DNA of 64,000 nt, from NCBI GenBank assembly GCA_014529385.2, contig CM043963.1, positions 65,463,395 through 65,527,394 of the forward strand, given 5' to 3'. A program made the position numbers and the translations under genes. Positions 1 through 11,330 of the stretch are shown in pieces. Source of the DNA: Adiantum capillus-veneris. Lineage: Eukaryota > Streptophyta > Polypodiopsida > Polypodiales > Pteridaceae. The notes under the pieces were generated by a model. It was not told the DNA's origin. It saw only the letters and a program-made list of their open reading frames with translations, and did no database searches. Position 1 is the first letter of the stretch, and each line of letters starts with the position of its first letter.

Positions 1-1976
1 GTCAACGAAGCAAAGTTGCAGGAAGAAGGGCTAAGATTCAAAGAAGATGCTTCAGGTCCAGCGCCTACAAACGAGCAATATGAAGACTTGGAATCAATCA
101 AAGAAGAGGTGCAGCAAGTGACAGGAAGTTCAGACACTATTGGTGACATTTCAACAGCTGAAGTCGAGGAAGAAGAGCCTATGACTCTACAGGAACCAAA
201 TGTTGATTTTGTCTCTCCAAAAGACATATCAGAGGAAATGGTGGTCAAGCAAGAGCTAGAACACACAGATAAACTCAGAAGTGTGAACAATGAAGAAGAA
301 GACGACAAGGAGTCCAGGCCAAAGATTGCTCAAGTCACTCAAGAGAACACAGGCAATCTAGTACCAAAGAAGATCAACTTTTTGCTAAGTGCACAAGACG
401 GAGTCAAGATTAATTTTATGGCAGAAATTGATACAAATTCCACGACTAATGTCATGTCATATGGCATGTGGTTACTTCTAGGTAAGCCAAAGCCTTATGA
501 TATTCAGATAAAGGTAAATCTCTCACCTGAAGTAGATGTTATAAGTATGGGGATTGCAGAAGCTACTCTCCAACTACACTCGCAGAATGTCAAAGAAAAA
601 TTCTTGGTGGTAGATTCTCGACAAATGGGAACACACTTGATTTTGTCCAAGCCATGGGCAAAAGTCTTTGAAAACGAGCCTGAATCTTCAACAATGGTTA
701 TCACAACAAGCTATCAAGTGGCAACAGAGATCAAGCCTACGACAGTTCAAAGATTCTTGGCTATTAAAAAAGGCAAAGCTAAAATAAGCCCACAGTCTCT
801 AGCCCAGCCAATGCAAGTGCAAGACAAAGCCTCTACATCAAAAACCAAACCATCAACAAAACAATGGAAACCCAAGCAAAAAGTCTATCAACCAAAGTTT
901 CCATCACCCGAAAGCCTCCAAAGGAAGTCAAAACAGGTCAACCAAGTGCTAGTATCCAAGGCACAGATTAAAGTTAATGATCCAATTTGGATACAATCAC
1001 AGGAACAACCTCAACAAGCACAGGTAACAGGATGGATCACATCAAGCGAGTCAATTATTGCACAAGGCTACAAGAAAGGAAATTCAGATGTTTGGGTCAA
1101 CAAGCCCAAGATAACAACTTGGCGATATCCATCCCATGACAACCAATCAGTCAGGAATCAACAAAGCCATCAACGTCAATCACATAACTCAATCAAGAGA
1201 AAGGACAGGTACAAAAAGCAAAAGAGAAGGTCTTCAATTGGACAAACCATACGACAAGTTTGGGTAATGAAATCAGAATTCTACCAGACTACCCAACAAA
1301 GTCAAGTGAAGATCACCTCCAAGCAAGTCCAAAGATTCATTCCAGTCGAGTTACTCGAAGCACAAGGATTCTATGAGGTAACTTTCAAATCTGGTTACCT
1401 AAGGTAGTAGCTTATCAAGGAATCACCAAGGAAAAGCAAGAAACATCAAGAAATGAAGAGCAGCCACCCGCTACACCCAAGAGTACTGCAACCTATAGAT
1501 GGATCCCTCGTCAATTACTACAAGAGCAAGGCTTTTACAAAAGTAACAGCCATATTTGGAAATTAAAGACAAGGTACCATCAAGTCAAAGAAGAAACAAG
1601 GCAAGTGGCAAAGGAGATCACACCAGGCCCAAGAACAATGTGGGTTCCAAAAACCGCGATTGAGGCTCAACAACAAGAAAGATACACAACTCCTTTACAG
1701 CCTCTTAACAACCAAAAGAAAGCAACGGTAAATGCGGAGGTCGCAGTTTTGAAGAACACTATCTCGAAGAAGAAGACTTCATCAACCATTGCTTCAACAT
1801 CAATACCTGTCTCATCAAGCAACCACAATTTGCTACCAAGGAATGAAGAGCAGATATATGCCAATGTATTGGACAACGTGGCATCTCAAACAGAAACTAA
1901 CGAGAAAGGCCTAAACATCAAAAGCATATGGAATTGGATTTCAGGCCGCGATCAGGTAAGTCCAAGTCACCATTAA
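1..1976 (+). pseudogene. Retropepsin-like polyprotein fragment of E1, frameshifted
   Basis: The frame is open from the first base, so the true start lies upstream. Roughly the first 120 codons are acidic. A retropepsin-like fold follows: D-T-N-S at 430-441 where active enzymes have D-T/S-G, and an 'ILSKPW' turn near 640-655 resembling the ILG-R-P-W motif. The Asn for Gly suggests weak or lost activity. The tail (about 760-1400) is rich in Lys, Gln and Ser, with a basic stretch near 1195-1245. The first frame stops at a double TAG (1405-1410), but frame 3 continues the same wording from about 1380 to a stop near 1976, so a one-base indel or a -1 slip lies near 1375-1385. The tail repeats a W-P...QGFY...W motif. 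No known tail domain was recognised. Confidence 0.6.
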
Positions 1977-2999
1977 ACTTACATGGCATAAGAGTCTAGA
2001 GTCGGGCAGCTAAGCCACTAAATGAGCAAAGTGTCAGACCTAAGCTTCAAGTTAATATTTTTCTGTGGTCTATGAGTCTAGCAAATAGGTATAAGCTCAA
2101 GCTGGAGAGTTGAGCATACATAAAGTCATGTTGCTCATGCTGGAAGAGGTGAGCATAAGAGTCAAAGTCCATATAATATATAAGGTGGAGAAGGCGGAGT
2201 AGTCCAAAACAAAAACACTCACGCACTTGACACAGTGAGGAAGAGTGGAGAAACCTCGACAGCAAAAACCCTTCTTGTGAGTAGTGAAAGCTTTTGAAGC
2301 ACTCATGCTATATGTTTTTCTTGCTACACTAACTCCATGAAGAACCCATCAATACTCTTCTTTTGCACCGCATCTTGTTTAACATGCATAACTCTGTGCA
2401 AGCATATAGATGTCCCATCATTGGACATATGCATTAGGCACTCTTTTTTATTCCACCCATGCACTTACACAAACAAATGACGATGACCAAGCGGAAACAG
2501 GTTTTATAAGCCTTTGCTCAACAACAATGACTCTAACTTCAAGCTACTAACACTTATCCATGTATATCAAGTCCATACTAGTAGCCATATGGCCATCTGT
2601 ACTTTAACTCAGCATAACTCTATAACATCAGAACCTAAGTACATATAGCTTCGCATTTAATTATGACTAAAGATATTTTTTCCCACTGGGTTTTTCCCTT
2701 TAGTCTTATCCAGGTATCTAAGACCTTCATTTTGTATATACGCTACATTTTACTTTTACTCTTTTTATAACAGCAAAAACAAGAAGAACCACGATATCCC
2801 CACACTACTAATTGCAAATATACTGACAAGTCAAAAGGGAGAGGCCAAAAAACAGCTTGACAAAGCTTCAAGTCAACTTACAGGTACAACTGCGAGATAA
2901 CAACCACAGGAAAAGCAAATACTAGAGCTACAATGACAACGACCTGCTGCACCAACAAGTCGATACAACCTCATGCAATTCAAGATACAACAACCAATC
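1977..2999. other. Internal non-coding part of E1
   Basis: There is no sustained frame on either strand. Several short tracts are purine-rich. It may be decayed coding sequence or the untranslated 3' interior of E1. Confidence 0.4.
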
Positions 3000-3191
3000 G
3001 GAGGGGGAGAGTTCCAGGCTTCAGATACACTACAGGTACATCTTCAAGGCAGCTTTAATATCACGCAAAGTGACCAACTACAGAAGAGGCTGCCACAACA
3101 ACTTCAACCAACACCAAGACATCAAGAACTCGTCAAGGCCAGCAAAGACATAGGGTTTTGTCGGGGACAACAAGAATTCGGAGGGGGAGAG
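3000..3191 (+). promoter_or_regulatory. Duplicated polypurine tract of E1
   Basis: GGAGGGGGAGAG occurs at 3000-3011 and again at 3180-3191. The second copy directly abuts the LTR start (TGTTGA at 3192), the position of the primer for plus-strand DNA synthesis. The first copy is followed by TTCC rather than an LTR, so it is probably a spare or decayed tract. Confidence 0.7.
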
Positions 3192-4295
3192 TGTTGAAAG
3201 GACGCCCTTTCAACAACGTTTCCACAAAGATTCTAGCGTCCTTTCAACAACGTTTCCACAAAGATTCCATTAAGATTCCTCAAAGATTCTAAAGATTTCA
3301 CATGAAGATGTTGATGAAGTAATGAAGATGAAGATGGATGCTGCAACATGAAGATACAAGTTCATGGACGTCATTGAATATCCCGTTATTATTATTTTGA
3401 GCCATTACGACCACTTTTGTAATGTTTACGGGAACCTCATATTTTAAATCGGCACTTGTATTTTGGCCACAGATGCTTGTATAATGAGTAAAGCCAACTC
3501 AGTTTCTTGTAATTAAGCTCTGTAGAAGCCTAGGGACAATTCAGGTCATTTGGCCGGACATTAGGTTTGAAGGCTTGGTATATAAGCTGAAACCTAAGGC
3601 TTTGTAAGAAAAACACATTACGTTATCTCAAATAATATACAGTCGTGGGTTCTGCAGCACACAGTAGTGAGCTTCACGCACACACACCGTCGCGCACACT
3701 AATCACATTGCAGATATGAGAGTAGGAGCGTGTTAGCATCGAGGAGCTCTCCGCGTCGACGCAAGCAATGCAAGCCGAGGACCACATCGCGAGCCCGCCT
3801 GCTACGAACTATATTTGGTCGTAAGTACCTCAAACGACATCCGTTCTGAATAATCGAGTAGTCGTTAGAATCAGGGCGAGAAGCTCCTCGTGTTGATGTC
3901 TTTGTAGAGCAATTTCGGACACTTTGGAAATTGCTGATTTGAGTTTATCGCGACAGCGGTTAGAGGTCTTACAGTTATGGTTTTCAGGGTTTAGGTGTTT
4001 GGCCATATCCGATATGTCCTTGTGAGTCTTGCCCTCCGATTTCGAGTCATTCCGATATGATTTGAAACTGTTTCGAACTTGTAGTGTTTTGTAGGATGCG
4101 TTGTCTGTTTCTTTGCTTTATGGTAGTGTTGTGGTAGGATTAGTGACTGTAGAGTGTTGCTCGTGTCTAGCTCAGGGTTGACAACCCAGAGATTGCCTCC
4201 ATGCCCTAGTCGGATCAGCTAGATCCTCGGATTGACAGTTTGTTGGTCTGTGTTCTCGCTGTGCTCCATCGTCCGTCGCGGCGTACCCGCTAACA
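3192..4295 (+). repeat. 3' LTR of E1
   Basis: It starts TGTT and ends AACA, a short terminal inverted repeat, and follows a polypurine tract. TATATAAG at 3579-3586 is a good TATA box for a transcript starting within the LTR. The right boundary at 4295 rests on the TG...CA rule alone because the 5' LTR is not in the window. Confidence 0.65.
3206..3267 (+). repeat. 34-bp-spaced direct repeat inside the E1 LTR
   Basis: A 28-bp stretch beginning CCTTTCAACAACG is present at 3206-3233 and 3240-3267, near the LTR's left end. Duplicated U3 segments of this kind are often enhancer-like, but that role is inferred. Confidence 0.7.
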
Positions 4296-5062
4296 AGATT
4301 CTTCAAAGTAGTATGAGACTATAACACTCGTCTTCGATAAAGATTTTAAAAATAATGCCATTATCTTCAACTATTGCTTGAATCTTGACCAACTATGTAA
4401 GCAATCTTTTGAAATTGCTTAAATGATTAACCATTCAAGTTTGTGGTTATTCTATGAGTGCAAAAAAATAGATGAGAATGATGATCTTTGAGTGTTTACT
4501 ATCTGGCTTCTTTTGCTATAATGCAAGACCCAATGTGATGCACTAAAGTGTTGTGAATGTGCTCTCCAGTGATTCCCAACGCCTTATCATTTTTCATCTC
4601 CCATTGTGAGCTCTCTTCTGTATTAGTGTGTGTCTCTCTTCATTTTACAATATGCCACAAACCTTTTTCCATTAATTCACATTAGTTTTGTAACCTAATA
4701 GGACATAAAACCATCCTTTAAGGGTTTTGATAAAACCCTCCAAACTCATACAAAATTCTTTTTTTTTTAACCCTTTCTTAAGATACCACTACTTATTAAA
4801 AAAATGAACAACTTTGAAAATTCCTCACTTCTTGGTAGTGGTAAGCTTTCTTGGTCATGGTAAGCTTCCAAAGTTGTTGCACCATAGCATTTCAGTGAAA
4901 ATAACATTTTTTTGCAATCAATTGCATACTAGGAAGGCTAAGGATTTTTCTAGACAGAATCTTAATTTTTTTCATAAACTTCAACGATTTAATGATCATA
5001 CCATGTTGTTCGTTTAGCCTCACAATTATGTTTTGGGACAAATATTAAGGTTCACAAGTTTC
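4296..5062. other. Unassigned AT-rich intergenic DNA
   Basis: No gene, RNA or mobile element was recognised. Only short random frames are present. Confidence 0.5.
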
Positions 5063-5111
5063 TTTTTTTTTTTTTTTTGCAAAACTCACAATTGTGAGTG
5101 TATAGTATTAA
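5063..5111 (-). repeat. Poly-T plus 16-bp palindrome, retroposon 3' end on minus strand
   Basis: T16 (5063-5078) is followed by GCAAAACTCACAATTGTGAG and then GTATAGTATTAA. The same block occurs at 12014-12062. The core ACTCACAATTGTGAGT (5084-5099) is a perfect palindrome. On the minus strand this reads as a conserved end followed by an A-tail, as in a LINE or SINE 3' terminus. Confidence 0.5.
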
Positions 5112-5227
5112 CGGCCACCCCAGTAATCCAGAAGATCGTGATGTCTCCAATTCTTAGGTCAAAAGATGAGAGCTGGCAATAAGTATCTCATATTTTATGG
5201 AAACGGTTCAAAGCGTAGGCTAGGGCC

Positions 5228-5446
5228 TTGGCACAAATCAAAGGTCTCCCGCCGGATTTCCCAAAGCCTCTTTTCCTATATGACAACATATTTGAAGTTT
5301 TGGGGAAGACAAATCAAGAGGACCTTTTCACTTCCAATCTAGATACCATACAGGTTCCAATAGAAAAGGAGCCAATGGAAGAGGACAACCTGAATGGGAA
5401 CTCTGTTGAAGAGTTCCTGGAGGCAGAAGCATTTGTTCCCCTGTGA
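5228..5446 (+). CDS. Hypothetical ORF, possible LINE ORF1-like fragment
   Basis: This is a 72-codon frame whose first codon is not a firm start. The N-terminal half (GLPPDFPKPLF ... LGK ... D) weakly resembles the DUF4283-type segment of plant LINE ORF1, with 'LP-F', 'G' and 'D' spaced as in that family. The rest is acidic. After the stop another frame stays open to about 5570, so a frameshift is possible. The LINE endonuclease starts 2.7 kb downstream, so membership of the same element is not shown. It could be chance. Confidence 0.2.
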   Translation: MAQIKGLPPDFPKPLFLYDNIFEVLGKTNQEDLFTSNLDTIQVPIEKEPMEEDNLNGNSVEEFLEAEAFVPL

Positions 5447-6456
5447 GGTCCCCACCCCGCTGTTTCCAATGGTGGATCTGATGGTGAACCCGGTGGCCAC
5501 TAGATCTATTGCGGAAGCAAACAAAATGGTTCAGGATTCGACTAGCGGACAATCTCTCATCACAAAGTGAGTCGAGTTCGAGCCTACTAGCAGGGAAATC
5601 TAGCTCCACCTCGCAGGGGAAGCATACTCGAACTATCTAGCGATCCTAAGACCCACCTTCCAAGAGGAGAGAAACTCCGAGTGCCTTTTTCCCCATGTTT
5701 CAGAGGCACATACTCTCGAGGATTCGCCGCTCTAGGGGCAATGAGTAATACCAATATCGAGTAAGCACTATGGGGACAGAGAGTTCCCGACCAATCGGGA
5801 CCACCCATCTCGTAGGCATGGGCAACCTGAGCCAAGCCCCCACTTTCCACCCCCACACTCACACTTCCTTGTGTGACCTAATTACTACCACAAAGGTTGT
5901 TCAACATAAAGATTCCTTGTTTAATTCCGAATCACATTGTTCGTTAATACAGCCCTTCAACCAGTATTGCAAACAACACCAAGACAGAATTCTAGTAAAA
6001 ATTCTACTCAAACTTATTCATAAAAATTCCAATGTTCTGGAGATACAACATCCCCCCTCCAGCGAGAGTTTACTCCTCCCGTTGTCGCCTAGCTGCCCAT
6101 ACAACTAGGTATATCCACCGCATAGAAAGCACGACATGGACATTCCCACCGCTTAACCAACAGACGTGGGTATCCACCGCTTAACCAGCAGTCGTGGATT
6201 CAAGAGCCCTTAACCAGGAACTCTGCCCCTGTGATCAGGAGGGGTTCATGACTAATTCAACATTGGAAATAGAATGAACATGCCGAGCTAAATTTTCCCT
6301 AGCAGACATTCTTTCCTATTGCAACAGCATTCCCATCAATCAGTTCCTTCCTACTTTAGAACTTAATGTACAATGCTTTCAATGCCGAGGTTTTCGTCGG
6401 ATTTCTCCAGCATGATTGGGGATATAGCATTCCTAACTAGCGTATGCAATGTTAGT

Positions 6457-6627
6457 TTAAACAACTTGAATAAAAATATGATCTACCTCTTCCCCTTCTT
6501 CATCGATAGCCCGTGAGATGGCCGGTATTTGTTCCTCCATGGGAGCCTTCCCCTTCCCGTTGACATTGCTCGTTCCTGCCTCGCGATCGTGGGCACCACC
6601 GAAGCGAGTCCTCTTAACCGGGGCCAT
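6457..6627 (-). CDS. Small hypothetical ORF (56 aa)
   Basis: The ATG at 6627-6625 opens a frame beginning MAPVKRTRFGG, basic at first and acidic at the end (DEEGEEVD). A possible 5' splice site (GAG|GTAGAT) falls at the acidic end. A TATA-like CTATTTAAAG lies about 890 bp upstream on the same strand (7516-7525). It could be the first exon of a gene or the start of a decayed gag. No homologue is recognised and chance is a fair alternative. Confidence 0.2.
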   Translation of the reverse strand: MAPVKRTRFGGAHDREAGTSNVNGKGKAPMEEQIPAISRAIDEEGEEVDHIFIQVV

Positions 6628-7440
6628 TTCTCACTACTTTAAATGATTAGCTTGGAGAAAGAGCTAAGGTTCGCAAGCATCATAACAGTCCAGTGGGTAG
6701 ATTAGTGACATTAATTAATCCTTCCTATAGGATAGATCTAGATTTTTCATAAAGCAATCATTAAGGATGGCACATAATCCTATGTGAACCGGCTCTAAAG
6801 ATAATTACTCGGCTTACATGATTAAGAATAATAGGATTTCACTAATGGAATTATCAGAGAGATGAATTAAGTATGATTAATCTCTTTCCTAGCAATTAGA
6901 GGGTGCAGAGTCACCGCATGCATAGGTGTGAGAAAAACCATCTCTTAGAGACTTAATGACAGATTAATCTTACCTTAATTATATCTTAATGCATAACAGA
7001 GATGAATCTAAATCAACTACAATATTAATGCGTGATAGAAAGAGTGGTTCTCATCAATCTACACAATTACTAGCTTACCGATTAATTACTATACTGCCTA
7101 GAGAGAGAAAATTATGGTAATTATTCTCTAATCATTAATTGAGAGTGATGAATGGCTGATAATTCAGCTATGGGATGATGATTACACAATAGAATATGGT
7201 TAATGAGAATTTAGAGAGTAATTATAGAGAATTTCGACTAGGAATAAGCATAATAGACGAGAAATTTAGACGGTAATGAAAAGGATTTGCAGAAAGCATT
7301 AATTAAACCGTGGTTACCGTGATTAAGGGCTGATAATCCTCTCGATTCTCTGATCTTATCGAGCTTCTTGAAACGAGAATTCGACAGCACCTCCCTCCTT
7401 GCTTCTCCTTCAAAAGGTGTGTGTTCCGGCAGCACCTTCC

Positions 7441-7514
7441 CAGAGTGTGTGTAGGTGTGTGTGTGTGTATGTGTGTGCACTGTGTGTGTGAGCATATGTG
7501 TGTGTGTGTGTGCA
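7441..7514. repeat. Imperfect (GT)n microsatellite
   Basis: GT dinucleotides with interruptions run through 7441-7514. Confidence 0.9.
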
Positions 7515-8191
7515 GGTCTTTAAATAGGCCTCCTCAAGCTGAAAATCGATCTGGGTTGCTAAATGCATCTGGGAGCTTCTCCAGTTAAGCATGGCAAGTC
7601 CAGTTCCCTGCCCACCAAGTGTCAGATTGGCTTGGTTAATTGGTTCTGAAACTGAGTTGCTGGCTTGGAAACTCTCACAGGACTCCCACAAAGCAAGAGG
7701 GCGCCCCCTAGCTGCTATAGCTGATCTGGAGTGGGCTGGAACCTGTTCCCACACAGTCCCGAGCCCCCGGTACCTCCCCGGACAATTTTTAGAAAAATTG
7801 GTTCTAGGCTAAAACGGGTCATACGAGTCGGATTTTGATGCCGTAAATTGCTATCCTAAGCTCTATCTAAGACGTACTGGCCCGAGTACCTGCCATTTTT
7901 AACAGCCCCCGGGGTCCGAAATGCATTTTTTTTCAATTTCGGGGTACTGGTGCAGATTTTCGAGACGGTCAAAACTAGACGGGTCGGGTGACCAAAAAAT
8001 TACTATATTTGGAAATTTTTCACAAAAATTATTTTAATTCACATTTCGAAGCTTTATGACATTTTAAACATCATGGCACTGACAGAATTCGGAAAACTGC
8101 TAAAAATAGTAACTTTTTTCCATTATGATCATTTCATGGTACAACGGTGCTCTTTTTGGTTGGGGTCAGAGACCTTACACCCCCTTTCCCA

Positions 8192-8950
8192 ATGATGGAT
8201 ACTCTCTCTATTCAATCTTGGAACGTGAAGAGATCAAAAACCCGGAAGAAGGGCACTCTCATCTGGGAAGAAGTGAAGAAAGAGAAGGCAACCAATTTGT
8301 TGGGCCTTCCAAGAGCACTATTTGGATGCTCGTAGCAAGAAAACAAGTTGTAGGAAAAAAAACTTATAATTTATGGGGAAGGAAGTGACGGTTTCAGTGG
8401 TGTCTTGTTCATTGCTGACAGAGATTTGGAGCCAAAGATGGTTCTAAACCACCCCTCTGGACGAGTCCTTGGTGTTAGAATCAGATGGGACAATCAACCT
8501 ATCACCATAGTAAATGTTTACGGCCCTTGCAACGCAAAGGATAGAGCTAAATTGTGGATGCAACTTAGAGATACTCCAATCGAAGGGGAGTGGCTGATGG
8601 TTGGAGATTTCAATATGGTCGAGAAAAGCAAGGATAGAACAGGCTCCGCGAGTATACTGGCTCGCCCAGAAAAGTCTAAATGACTGAGCTTATGTGAGAA
8701 GTGGGCTATGATTGACTTGTGGGAAGTGGGCCCATGGGATAGCATGCCTGGATTCACCTACACAAGCCTTCAGTATGTCTGCACTGCCTCCCGGCTGGAC
8801 AGATGCTACTGCTCTCATCAAGCTGACTGGATCTCATCGACGTTAGAGATGAAGGTAATCTCAACAAAAAGCCTCTCCAATCACATGCCATTACACTTAC
8901 AACTCGAGAAAGATAAAGGGGGGAGGCAATCCCCAAGAGGGGAGAAAAAG
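8192..8950 (+). pseudogene. LINE apurinic-like endonuclease domain
   Basis: The start is placed at the double ATG (8192, 8195) because the 39-kb copy keeps ATGATGGA at the same point before 'SWNV'. Visible motifs are SWNV (N-terminal Asn loop), 'NVYGP' near 8512-8526, 'VGDFN' near 8600-8615 (catalytic Asp/Asn), 'SRLDR' near 8790-8804, and 'SNHMPL' near 8877-8894, where active enzymes have S-D-H. A stop after codon 47 (8333-8335) with a frame break before 8405, and a TGA near 8681, disable it. This family nicks target DNA for target-primed reverse transcription. Asp-to-Asn in the last motif also argues against activity. Confidence 0.75.
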
Positions 8951-9589
8951 CTTCTGGTTACAGGGACACACCTGTTCAAAGATTCTCCCCTCAGAAGCAT
9001 CACCAAGAAAGCGTTGGGAAAGCTCAAGAAAGATGTGGGGATGAATAAACCTAGTGCTTATAATATATTTTTTTGGAGTGTACAAAAAGCTATCAAAACT
9101 TTGGGTCCTCGAGTTAAAAAAGCCAATGAGGCACATATCAAACATCTCACAGAGGAGGTAGCGCAATTAGCCTCTAGGAAGGCTCCCGGCACTGGCTACC
9201 AAGGATGAGCACAAGCGATGGCTTGAAGCTAAATCTCACCTGGCCAACGAACAGCTGGAGGAAATCAAGAAGGTGAGATTGCTCTCTAGGGAAACTTTCC
9301 TTCAACCAGAGCCTTCTAACCAAGCACATTTTTTTAGGGCTCTGAAAGTGAGGAAGAGTCGAGGCCGCATGCAAGTACTCGATGATGAGAAAGGGAATAC
9401 AATTCAAAACCAATATGAGATGGCTAGACTTATGCTCAATTATCTCCGCCAGATTATAGGCCAACCAGAGACCCAATCTCAGGAAGTGGAAGAAGCCCGA
9501 GCGGCTTTACTTGGGAGTGTTGAAAAGAAGGTTCCCCAGGAGGAAGCCAACTGCATGAAAAAGGCCTTCTCTGAGGAGGAATGCTCAGC

Positions 9590-10850
9590 GGCACTAAAAT
9601 CTCTTGGCAATGAAAAGTCCCCCGGTTGGATGGACTAACGGCTGAATTCTTCAAAGAATTTTGGGATGATCTCAAGGGCCCAGTCACACGGATGGCCAAT
9701 CAAGTTGTTTCCGAAGAGTCATTGGATGCAAGTGTTAAGAGAGGGCTTATCAAGCCCATCCCCAAACAGATCTGGTGCTCTCAACTTAAACATTGGTGTC
9801 CCATTACGATGATGTCAGTAGCATACAAAATTATTGCCAAGGCGATAGCTCTCAAACTTGCCCCCCTCCTGAGTCGGATCATCTCTCCCCATCAACACGA
9901 GTTCATTCAAGGGAGATCTATATATGACAATATCTTGGCAGCAATGGTAGGAATAGAGTATGCATCCTTCTCCAAGCAAGAGTGCATCTTGCTGCAGCTG
10001 GACCTTGACAAAGCCTATGTTAGAATAGAGTGATCCTACATAGAAGAAGTCATGGGAGCTCTGGGCTTTGGGCCTCGCCTTTGTCACCTCATACGCACAC
10101 TAGACATTGGCAGCCAATCAGGGCTCCTGTTTAATGACAGAATTATGGGCTCTTTTGAGGTTAAAAGTTCTATAAAGCAAGGATGTCCCCTGGCCCCCTT
10201 GCTTTTCATCATCGAGTCGCATCTGCTTATTACGATGCTCGAGGCCAGTACTGCGTGGGGAGAGATTCAAGGTCTGGCATTACCGGGCAACGACCAGCTA
10301 TACTAGCCAAAACGTTCGCACATTATTTGCTCCTATTCTTGAAGGCATACCCTCAAGTTGTCAGGAGAGCTCTGGAGATTGTGCAAACATTTTCCGTGGC
10401 CTCGGGATCCAAGTGCAATATAGAGAAGTCAAGGCTTATCTCCTTGTCAGAGAATGACTCTTTTGACCCTGCAGTCTGGACAGGAGAGATTATCTCAAAA
10501 GGGAGTGTATCCAGACACCTAGGAGCCCTTGTAGGGGTGGAGGTAACCCACAGGCAAAGGTTGCAATGGGTCCTTGAAAAAATAAGCTCAAAAATGAGAA
10601 GATGGGAGTTTGTTCTCCTTCCCTTCCAAGCCGGATTAGAGTGATTAATGCTTTTATGATCTCGTATATTGCTTTCCTCAGCCCCGTGCTCAAGATGGCT
10701 AAGTGTAACTGGAAAGAATTCTTAAAACCAATGAAAAGGTTTCCTTGGAAGAACAACACAAAAACCTCCCGGCCATGGCAGTGGGCTAGATGGGAGGTAG
10801 TTGCTCTCCCAGTAGACCAAGGAGGGCTCTGCATGCCACTGATTTCCTAG
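9590..10850 (+). pseudogene. LINE reverse transcriptase domain, catalytic box lost
   Basis: Motifs in order: 'LKSLGNEKSPG' (9594-9630, the usual K-x-PG-x-D), 'GLIKPIPK' (9743-9770), 'YKIIAKAIALKL' near 9822-9860, 'FIQGRSIYDNI' (9902-9935), 'LLQLDLDKAYVRIE' (9990-10030) with Val for the second Asp, 'KQGCPLAPLLF' (10177-10210), and 'TFAHYLLLFL' (10312-10341) where active enzymes have F/Y-A-D-D. TGA at 10031-10033 replaces the expected Trp. At least three frame changes are present. It ends 'GGLCMPLIS', the usual transition to the zinc-finger tail, just where the sequence flips strand. Confidence 0.8.
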
Positions 10851-11330
10851 CATCCCATGAAAAGGTGGGCTAGATCTTCACTAGCTATTCTGCACCCCGA
10901 GCAACGATCGGACCCGATTCCTCTTTCTTGTATCTTTACACCCGTTGACAGAGCACCCCACATCACTTTTTGCAGAAATATCTTCATATATTGAGGCCAC
11001 CTTGGCTTCCAGATGTTCTCCATGACTCCCTCCCACCGTTTGTCCGTCCAGTGCCTCTTCCATAATTTGTTGAGGGGGCTACACCAATTAGCCTCGTGCA
11101 TTAATGCATGGTAAATGCCTTTAGAATGTGGTTTCCAAAAGAGGCTACTCCAGGGCCATCTCCAAGCGTCCCATTCAAAGTTGGATTCACAAATTGGCAT
11201 CACCACCTTATCAAGCTCTTTCATCACCCTGTAGACTAGTAAGATCTCAAAGCCATTCAGTTGAAATTGGATGGCAAAAGAGACAGCAGTATTCCAGCAC
11301 TTCCTGTTGCCATCCCAGAATTGCTCTAGT
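10850..11330 (-). pseudogene. zf-RVT zinc-binding tail of a LINE, inverted
   Basis: Reading from 11330 down, 'FWDGNRKCW' is followed by a Trp-rich zf-RVT stretch ('FEWDAWRWPW', 'LWKRHWTDKRWE') and ends with C-x2-C-x8-H-x4-C (CSGC ... HLFMGC) at 10850-10910. This belongs C-terminal to plant LINE reverse transcriptases. It is continuous for about 155 codons in one frame, better preserved than the RT beside it, so it may come from a different copy rather than from inversion of the same one. Confidence 0.75.

Larger units (their letters stand above)
1..4295 (+). mobile_element. 3' part of LTR retrotransposon E1
   Basis: The window opens inside the coding part of an LTR element. Visible in order are a retropepsin-like ORF (1-1976), about 1.2 kb without a clear frame, two copies of a polypurine tract, and an LTR that starts TGTTGA and ends TAACA. 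No reverse transcriptase, RNase H or integrase lies between the protease-like domain and the LTR, the reverse of the usual protease-before-RT order. E1 is therefore either reduced to gag/protease like E2 and E3, or carries this ORF as an extra 3' gene. The 5' LTR and target duplication are outside the window, so the superfamily is not assigned. Confidence 0.75.
5447..8191. other. Unassigned intergenic DNA
   Basis: No recognised gene. A 29-bp imperfect direct repeat (CCACCGCTTAACCA...) lies near 6147-6205. A (GT)n tract is at 7441-7514. The stretch 6640-7230 is rich in TAATTAAT-like words. A small minus-strand ORF is listed separately. Confidence 0.4.
8192..11330. mobile_element. Decayed LINE with inverted 3' part
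   Basis: Endonuclease and reverse transcriptase read on plus from 8192 to about 10850. The zinc-binding tail that normally follows is on minus at 11330-10850, joined tail to tail. Several stops and frame changes are present. A second, shorter copy of the same family lies at 39302-39625. No poly-A tail or target duplication was found. Confidence 0.8.

Noticed and set aside
5328..5862. GC-rich minus-strand ORFs opposite the 5.2-5.9-kb region
   Set aside because: They have no recognisable domain, overlap each other in different frames, and lack a supported start or splice pattern.
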